From contig CAVXGQ010000005.1 in assembly GCA_963761425.1 (NCBI GenBank), forward strand, positions 800,956-864,955: a stretch of DNA of 64,000 bases. Reading direction: 5' to 3'. Source of the DNA: Bog-793 sp963761425 (lineage in GTDB: Bacteria; Actinomycetota; Acidimicrobiia; Acidimicrobiales; Bog-793). The notes below the pieces were generated by a model that saw only the letters and a list, made by a program, of their open reading frames with translations, did not search any database and was not told the origin of the DNA. Shown here in pieces: positions 54,177 through 64,000 of this stretch; the first letter of the stretch is position 1; every line of letters begins with the position of its first letter. The translations under genes were made by a program, and so were the position numbers.

Positions 54177-55186
54177 GATCCTCTCGACAACTCGATCACC
54201 GTCGTAAGCGTGCGGCGCGCGCTCCCGTCGTCGATCGCTCGTGCCGCGAGTGCGACACCCTGACGTATCGACTTTGCTCTGCCTGCGACATAGAGCGCGG
54301 CTCCCGCGTTGGCGAGTACCGCGTCCCGGGGGGCGCCCGTCTTCCCGGACAGCACCTGCATACAGATGGCCGCGTTCCGGGACGGGTCCCCGCCGCGCAG
54401 GTCTTCGCGGTGCCACGACGACACACCGAGTTGATCCGGGGTGAGGGTGAACGCCGACACGGAGTTTCGCCTCACCTCGTTCACCAGGGTCGTGCCGCTG
54501 ACGGCGATCTCATCGGTTCCGTCACCGTGCACCACGAGGGCGTGCTCGGTGCCCAGCGAACGCAGCGCCTCCGCGATCACCGGGACGTGGTCCGCGCTCG
54601 ACACCCCTAAGACCTGCCGCCTGGCGGACGCTGGGTTCGCCAGCGGGCCAATGAGGTTGAAGATGGTCGGCACGCCTAGCGCGGCCCGCGTCGGCCCCAC
54701 CGTCTTGAACGCCACGTGATGATGCGGCGCGAACAGGAATCCGAGACGCGCTCTTTGCAGGCATTGCATAAACACCTCGGTATCACCGAACTCGACGCCG
54801 AGCTCTTCCAGAACGTCGGCGGATCCACAGCGTGACGACGCCGATCGGTTGCCGTGTTTAGCGACCGATGCGCCGGCGGCGGCAGCGACAATGGCCGCCG
54901 CGGTAGAGATGTTGAAGGTGTTGGCGCCGTCGCCGCCGGTGCCACAAGTGTCGACGACCTCCAACTCCTTCACGTCGACCTTCTTGGCGTGACGGCGCAT
55001 CACCCGCGCGGCGGAGCTGATCTCCTCTGCCGTCTCTCCCTTGGTGCGCAGCGCCATCAGCAGCGCGCCGACCTGGATCTGGTTGGCGTCATCGACCGCG
55101 ATCTGCTCCATCGCGGCCGTCATCTCGTCTCCCGTGAGGTCGCGCCGGGAGGTGACCGCACGCAGAGCACCCAGGACCGCGCTCAT
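54173..55186 (-). CDS. trpD: Anthranilate phosphoribosyltransferase
   Basis: A 337-residue enzyme adding PRPP to anthranilate. The CGTGGDGANTFNIST PRPP loop, KHGNRSASSRCGSADVLEEL and GPLANPA-x-RRQVLGV blocks are present. ATG 55186 overlaps the trpG stop as ATGA. A longer upstream open frame is only the shadow of trpG. Confidence 0.96.
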   Translation of the reverse strand: MSAVLGALRAVTSRRDLTGDEMTAAMEQIAVDDANQIQVGALLMALRTKGETAEEISSAARVMRRHAKKVDVKELEVVDTCGTGGDGANTFNISTAAAIVAAAAGASVAKHGNRSASSRCGSADVLEELGVEFGDTEVFMQCLQRARLGFLFAPHHHVAFKTVGPTRAALGVPTIFNLIGPLANPASARRQVLGVSSADHVPVIAEALRSLGTEHALVVHGDGTDEIAVSGTTLVNEVRRNSVSAFTLTPDQLGVSSWHREDLRGGDPSRNAAICMQVLSGKTGAPRDAVLANAGAALYVAGRAKSIRQGVALAARAIDDGSARRTLTTVIELSRGS

Positions 55187-55767
55187 GAGCGCCCCCCCAC
55201 CTGCGATAGCCAGTTCGAGAGCAGGCGTTTGCCTTCCGGCGTCAGCACGGACTCCGGATGGAACTGGACTCCGGTGATTTGGTGTTCTCGGTGTTGGATA
55301 CCCATGATCTCCCCTTGATCGGTCCAAGCGATGACGTCGAGCTCTCCTGGCAGCGACGAGGCCTCGATGACGAGCGAGTGGTACCGGCCCGCCACGAATG
55401 GGTTCGGCAGATCCCGCAGGATGCCGACTGCCGAGTGGTGGATGTCGCTCGTCTTGCCGTGCAGGATCCGGTGGTTGCGCACCACCCGCGCGCCGAAGGC
55501 AGCCCCGATGGCCTGATGCCCGAGACAGACTCCGAGCATCGGGACGAGCCCGGCGAAGCGTCGGATGAGTTCGACGCTGACGCCGGCGCGGTCGGGAGCG
55601 CACGGTCCGGGTGAGATGAGGATGCCGTCGGCCGCGAGGCGCGTGACACCTGACAGGTCGATCGCGTCATTGCGGTGTACGACGACCGCGGCCCCGAGCT
55701 CCCCCAGGTACTGCACCAGGTTGTAGGTGAATGAGTCGTAGTTGTCGATGACCAAGACGGTGCTCAT
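55183..55767 (-). CDS. trpG: Anthranilate synthase glutamine amidotransferase subunit
   Basis: A 194-residue class I glutaminase. VIDNYDSFTYNLVQYLGELG starts the protein, LGVCLGHQAIG holds the nucleophile Cys81, and VQFHPESVLT the His-Glu pair. It could also serve p-aminobenzoate synthase. The start (55767) overlaps the trpE stop as ATGA. Confidence 0.95.
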   Translation of the reverse strand: MSTVLVIDNYDSFTYNLVQYLGELGAAVVVHRNDAIDLSGVTRLAADGILISPGPCAPDRAGVSVELIRRFAGLVPMLGVCLGHQAIGAAFGARVVRNHRILHGKTSDIHHSAVGILRDLPNPFVAGRYHSLVIEASSLPGELDVIAWTDQGEIMGIQHREHQITGVQFHPESVLTPEGKRLLSNWLSQVGGRS

Positions 55768-57284
55768 CGCCGGTCACCGACTCCTGCGGCGCGACGCTGC
55801 GCCCGTTCCACCGCCACCAGGAGCGCCCTCGCCTTGTGGACCGTCTCGGCCTGCTCGGTGGCCGGATCGGAGTTGTAGACGACGCCAGCGCCGGCCTGGA
55901 CGGTGAGCGAGCCGGACGAGCAGAGCAAGGTGCGGATGACGATGGCCATGTCCATGTTGCCGTCGTCGCCCAGGTACCCGACACATCCCGCATACGGGCC
56001 GCGACCGCGCGGCTCGAGCTCGGCGATGATCTCCATGGCCCGTACCTTGGGCGCCCCGGTCACCGTCCCGGCCGGAAAGACAGCCCGCAGTGCGCCGATC
56101 GTGTCGACGTCCTCAGACAGACGGCCGCGGACCTGCGAGACCATGTGCATGACGTGCGAGTACTTCTCCACCGCTCGAAACAGATCCACCTTCACGCTGC
56201 CGATCTCGGCGACTCGCCCGACGTCGTTACGGGCGAGGTCGACGAGCATGACGTGCTCGGCGTTCTCCTTCGGGTCGGCCAGGAGATCGGCGACCAGGCG
56301 GTCGTCTTCGGCTGGTCCGGTTCCCCGGGGCCGCGTGCCGGCGATCGGTCGAACGACGAGTTCGCGGTCCCGGATCCGGGCCAAGGCCTCGGGTGAACTG
56401 CCGACCAGCGCCCGTCCGCCGTACTCGAGGTAGAAGAGGTACGGCGAGGGGTTCAACAGGCGGAGCTCTCCGTAGATCGCAAACGGATCGATATCGAGCT
56501 CGGCGCGGAAGCACTGGGAGATGACCACCTGCTGGCAATCGCCGGCCTCGATGTACTCCTTGGCCCGCGTGACCGCCCGTTCGTATTCAGACGCGGGGTG
56601 GTCCGGCTTAACGCTCACCGAATCCATCCCGAGCCCGTGCGGCCCTTCCAACTCCGGCGCGATGGTGCTGTCACGCATCGCGGCCACGATCGACTCCATC
56701 TCGACCAACGCCTGGGCGTAAGCGTCGTCGAGATCCTCGAAGGGCCCGATGTTCGACTCGACGATCACGTGGACGACCTCCAAGCGGTGGTCGAACGCGA
56801 CGACGGCCGCGCACCGCATGAAGAGCGCGTCCGGGAAACCGTAAGGAGCCGGATTCACCGGCACCCGTGGCTCGATGAGGTGGGCGGTCTCGTACGAAAG
56901 AAAACCCACTAGCCCACTGACAAAGGGCGGCGCATCGCCGGAGGAAGTTCCCTCCCGAGCTACGAGTTCGCGACGCAGCTCCTCATAGGGATCTCCGGGA
57001 TCCTTGCCGAACGACCACTCCACGACCGGCACTCCACCGCAACCCAGGAACGTCCAACGATCCCGGTCCACGTCGTGCGCCAAGGATTCGAACAAGAACG
57101 CCCCGCCCGGCCGCTGCCGCAGCACGGAGAACGCGGCTACGGGCGTGATCTCACCGGTGGAGATGACCTTTTTGACGATGATGTTGTGCGCGACGCTCCG
57201 AGGTTGCGCCTCCCGACCGAACGCTTCTCGGTCGGGAACGAGGCTCAGCTCAGGCTGGCCAAAGACACCTCGCCACCGACGCAC
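55764..57284 (-). CDS. trpE: Anthranilate synthase component I
   Basis: Chorismate-binding subunit of 506 residues. FLGCGGVP is the region before the conserved core; the core has SPEALARIRDRELVVRPIAG, DRLVADLLADPKENAEHVML, DLARNDVGRVAEIGSV, HMVSQVRGRL and FPAGTVTGAPKVRAMEIIAE. GTG 57284 is the only plausible start; the first about 30 residues are less conserved. First gene of the aromatic operon. No Trp-rich leader peptide or attenuator hairpin is obvious in the 150 bases upstream. Confidence 0.95.
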   Translation of the reverse strand: MRRWRGVFGQPELSLVPDREAFGREAQPRSVAHNIIVKKVISTGEITPVAAFSVLRQRPGGAFLFESLAHDVDRDRWTFLGCGGVPVVEWSFGKDPGDPYEELRRELVAREGTSSGDAPPFVSGLVGFLSYETAHLIEPRVPVNPAPYGFPDALFMRCAAVVAFDHRLEVVHVIVESNIGPFEDLDDAYAQALVEMESIVAAMRDSTIAPELEGPHGLGMDSVSVKPDHPASEYERAVTRAKEYIEAGDCQQVVISQCFRAELDIDPFAIYGELRLLNPSPYLFYLEYGGRALVGSSPEALARIRDRELVVRPIAGTRPRGTGPAEDDRLVADLLADPKENAEHVMLVDLARNDVGRVAEIGSVKVDLFRAVEKYSHVMHMVSQVRGRLSEDVDTIGALRAVFPAGTVTGAPKVRAMEIIAELEPRGRGPYAGCVGYLGDDGNMDMAIVIRTLLCSSGSLTVQAGAGVVYNSDPATEQAETVHKARALLVAVERAQRRAAGVGDRR

Positions 57285-57441
57285 CCTCGCGCGGCACGTT
57301 GCACCCGGCTTCTCGCAGCGGAGCGGAGGCGTGCGTCAGATCCGACATGGTCGGGCAAGTTACTAAGCATCCCCGGACAGTGTCCAGTCGGGCGACGAAT
57401 GGAGAAGTAGTCAAGAGTCGAGAATGAGCCCGGCCCGCTGA

Positions 57442-57708
57442 CTACCCGGCCACCTCCTCCTCTTCGGCTGAGCCCTCGACCAACCTGCACCTCTGGGACC
57501 TCGCGCCGACGCGCACCAACGCGACGAGCTCGGCGGGGTCGGCGTCGGCTTCGGTCTCCAACGAGGCGGCGAGCATCCGGCGCGCCCTGGCCCCGCAGAC
57601 CTCCTCCAGCATTGACCGGCCGTGCGCGGCGACGGTCTTGTCCCTCGTTACGCTGAGCACTGACGTTGCTTCTTTACCGGCGCGGCCACGCCGGTACCTG
57701 GTTTTCAA
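57442..57708 (-). pseudogene. Possible IS256-family transposase N-terminal remnant
   Basis: An 88-residue open frame whose middle (RSMLEEVCGARARRMLAASL, then ETEADADPAELVALV) resembles the N-terminus of IS256-type transposases, where a LxxLLxxAL-x-E pattern precedes VRNG. The match ends after about 60 residues, and the catalytic core is missing. Low certainty. Confidence 0.4.
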
Positions 57709-57735
57709 ATAGTTGCTCGGGCTTAGGGTACAAGG

Positions 57736-58134
57736 ATGAAGAATTTGGCACCGCCAAGGGAGTCGGCCTCAGCGCTGATAGACGAGAGAATCGCGGAACT
57801 TAGAGATTGGCGCGGGAAGATGCTCAGAAGGTTACGCGAGCTCCTCAAAGAGGCGGATCCTGGGATTGTCGAAGAGTGGAAGTGGAGGGGGACGCCGGTC
57901 TGGTCCCATGCCGGCATTATCTGCACCGGGGAAACCTACAAGAGCATCGTCAAGATGACTTTCGCCAAAGGGGCTCTATTGAAAGACCCCTCTCATCTGT
58001 TCAACTCCAGTCTTGATGGGAATGTCAGGCGGGCTATCGATATTCACCAAGATGACGAAATTCACGAAGCCGCCCTGAGGGATCTCATTCGCGAAGCCGT
58101 GGCGCTTAATCTCAAGAACAAGCACTCTGGATAA
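57736..58134 (+). CDS. DUF1801 family protein
   Basis: A 132-residue protein of the YdhG/DUF1801 fold: IAELRDWRGKMLRRLRELLK, EEWKWRGTPVWSHAGIICTG and KMTFAKGALLKDPSHLFNSS with RAIDIHQDDEIHE. Function is unknown in all organisms; structures resemble a small lipid- or heme-binding fold. Base composition is visibly lower in G+C than the neighbours, suggesting transfer. Isolated between an IS256-like remnant and a gene-free stretch. Confidence 0.85.
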   Translation: MKNLAPPRESASALIDERIAELRDWRGKMLRRLRELLKEADPGIVEEWKWRGTPVWSHAGIICTGETYKSIVKMTFAKGALLKDPSHLFNSSLDGNVRRAIDIHQDDEIHEAALRDLIREAVALNLKNKHSG

Positions 58135-58568
58135 GACCTTTCCATTCGGAACGCGGCGACCGCTGACAAGTTTCACTCCCTTGGCACAATGGTCATTCCC
58201 TAAGACGGGCAACAGCCCAGGATTCGCTCAGTACTTCCGCCACTAGGCGTTGTTCCGACTTTTGCCGGTGCGCAATCATGTGCGCACTCCTGGTCTCGCG
58301 TCGTTCTCGCACCATCGACTTTGGCCTGCTGCGGGTCCGAGCTTCTTACCCGCAAACACGACTATTCCGGAACTGCCCTGTCATCCTCGACCGTTCCTCG
58401 ACTTCCGATCGGGATGCGGGATTCAGCTCGTAGGTGCGCCACTGGGCTTTCTTCAAGATGCGCACCAGCCCGGCGTCGAGCCGCACAACGAGGAAGGTGT
58501 GTCCCGGCCGCAAGCGAGTGGTCGATCCACAACTTCTGGTCATTCCTCGAACGAAGACAGATCTGTGA
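58135..58568. other. Intergenic region, no gene recognised
   Basis: No supported gene; short frames on both strands show no family pattern. Confidence 0.35.
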
Positions 58569-58904
58569 TCAGCGGACCTGGCGCAACCCGACGAGGTTCC
58601 CAGCCGCATCGGCAACCGTTGCCACCAGCATGCCGCCACCCACGTCCTTGACGGCCTCCTTCTCACTGCCGCCTACCGCCTTGAGTTCGCTCAGGGAAGC
58701 GGTGATGTCGTCGGTGTCCCAGTAGACGATGGGTCCACCTGCCGGTCCGTTAGGGTCCAGGCCAATCTCCAGGTCGTCGACGCGGTAGCCCACGTAGTAG
58801 GGCGCATCGGCGTAGGGTTCGCTTCCCAAGAGGGTCGTGTACAGCTTCTTGGCGACGGCTAGGTCTGGTGCGGGAAAGACCACCAAGCCGGCAAACTTGC
58901 GCAC
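58569..58904 (-). CDS. VOC-family (glyoxalase/bleomycin resistance) protein
   Basis: A 111-residue protein of one vicinal-oxygen-chelate domain made of two beta-alpha-beta-beta-beta units: VVFPAPDLAVAKKLYTTLLG, then YYVGYRVDDLEIGLDPNG, and VATVADAAGNLVGLRQ at the end. Metal ligands are incomplete, so it may bind ligand without catalysis. Reaction unknown. ATG 58904 has an AAGGAGA site upstream. It lies downstream of the rRNA operon on the same strand. Confidence 0.85.
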   Translation of the reverse strand: MRKFAGLVVFPAPDLAVAKKLYTTLLGSEPYADAPYYVGYRVDDLEIGLDPNGPAGGPIVYWDTDDITASLSELKAVGGSEKEAVKDVGGGMLVATVADAAGNLVGLRQVR

Positions 58905-59174
58905 TGCGTGTCTCCTTTTTTCCTGGGCCGCCTACGCGTCTCTCATCAGACTAAGCGTCGACCTATCTCGCCCGTACTTGGCAAAGAGGGGTGATGTGAC
59001 GGAAGACGTCCATCCGAGGCCTTCTTCGAGCGGTCGGTCTCCCGTGGCTGCCGGACGTCGGCGGTGACTGGGAACCGAGCAATCCAGCCACGGCCGGATG
59101 AGATCGAGGCAGCAGATCTCGCCGCCTGGCGATGTCGGCGTACCCAGAGGCGACCGCGAGGGTTGCCTGGCGCG

Positions 59175-59219
59175 TCAAGGTCCCCCGGACCTGGATTCGC
59201 CAGGTCCGGGGGACCTTGA
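59175..59219 (-). terminator. Perfect 20-bp hairpin downstream of 5S rRNA
   Basis: TCAAGGTCCCCCGGACCTGG (59175-59194), a 5-base loop ATTCG, then its exact complement (59200-59219). It starts 10 bases beyond the 5S 3' end on the transcribed strand. No T-tract follows, so it would be an intrinsic terminator without U-run, or a processing stem. Confidence 0.65.
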
Positions 59220-59229
59220 TTGAGATGAA

Positions 59230-59347
<118 letters not shown>

Positions 59348-59426
59348 ACCTGAGCTCTATTGCGACCCGGATCGATTGAAATCCAACTCGCATGGGAAGC
59401 CGCGCCACCGCGGATCCTGTGAGCCT

Positions 59427-59444
59427 TCCATAGCGAGCACGAGC
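59427..59444 (-). repeat. 23S rRNA processing stem, distal arm
   Basis: TCCATAGCGAGCACGAGC is the exact reverse complement of 62522-62539. The two arms flank the 23S gene and would form an 18-bp helix bringing its ends together, the usual RNase III cleavage substrate. Confidence 0.85.
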
Positions 59445-59445
59445 G

Positions 59446-64000
<4,555 letters not shown>

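Noticed and set aside
57245..57370. Possible trp leader peptide from ATG 57370 (MLSNLPDHVG)
   Set aside because: It contains no tryptophan codons, overlaps trpE in another frame, and no attenuator hairpins are apparent.

Overview
The window is a high-GC bacterial chromosome segment that looks actinobacterial (Actinomycetota). I suspect an Acidimicrobiia-like lineage, but that is inference. The evidence is the GC-rich codon use, the class-typical gene order nadK-recN-pyrG-Nudix-xerD ... scpA-scpB-rluB ... cmk-der, a fused 2-oxoacid:ferredoxin oxidoreductase alpha subunit, and a 16S-23S-5S rRNA operon. The 16S sequence (minus strand, 5' end beyond the window) would settle the taxonomy.

Layout. 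1-2270: the 3' end of a [NiFe]-hydrogenase operon (large subunit, maturation protease, hypA, hypC), with a probable frameshift in each of the first two genes. 2466-3398: a DMT/EamA transporter. 3650-6860: a thiol/redox cluster (OsmC, a CsoR/CstR-type repressor, SAM methyltransferase, PIG-L deacetylase, DUF302 protein, thioredoxin) in which two near-identical palindromic operators mark a small regulon. 7270-13140: sparse accessory DNA with an SDR oxidoreductase, a NifX-like protein, a HAD hydrolase, tRNA-Pro(GGG) and a secreted coiled-coil/M23-like protein. 13148-17221: a very large seven-PAS, degenerate-GGDEF, intact-EAL signalling protein.

17364-28311: a housekeeping block with der, a PDZ-radical SAM DUF512 protein, ispH, a glycosyltransferase, an epimerase, a cytidylate kinase-PlsC fusion, aroA, an AroH-type chorismate mutase, rluB, scpB and scpA. 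28767-31150: a secreted phosphoesterase and a transposon graveyard (IS21 and IS630 remnants). 31170-44792: trpS, M50 protease, DksA-like zinc finger protein, frameshifted xerD, Nudix hydrolase, pyrG, recN, nadK, a Lys/Ala-tailed protein, HAD-IIA phosphatase, DUF1015 protein and korB-korA. 44868-45876: an fbaB-type class I aldolase gene whose middle is replaced by an ISL3 transposase fragment.

45877-57284: one long aromatic amino-acid operon read leftwards: trpE-trpG-trpD-trpC-trpF-trpB-trpA, an unrecognised gene, a fused prephenate dehydrogenase/prephenate dehydratase with an unassigned central region, and a TPR protein. Almost every junction is an ATGA/GTGA or short overlap. Together with aroA and the chorismate mutase at 24.4-26.2 kb, the window covers EPSP synthase through tryptophan and the committed phenylalanine/tyrosine steps. 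57442-59220 holds an IS256 remnant, a DUF1801 protein, a VOC protein and a strong hairpin. 59230-64000 is the rRNA operon.

Several otherwise convincing genes carry one-base shifts (hydrogenase large subunit, its protease, xerD, tyrA-pheA, fbaB). These may be real decay or residual assembly errors and need read-level checking.
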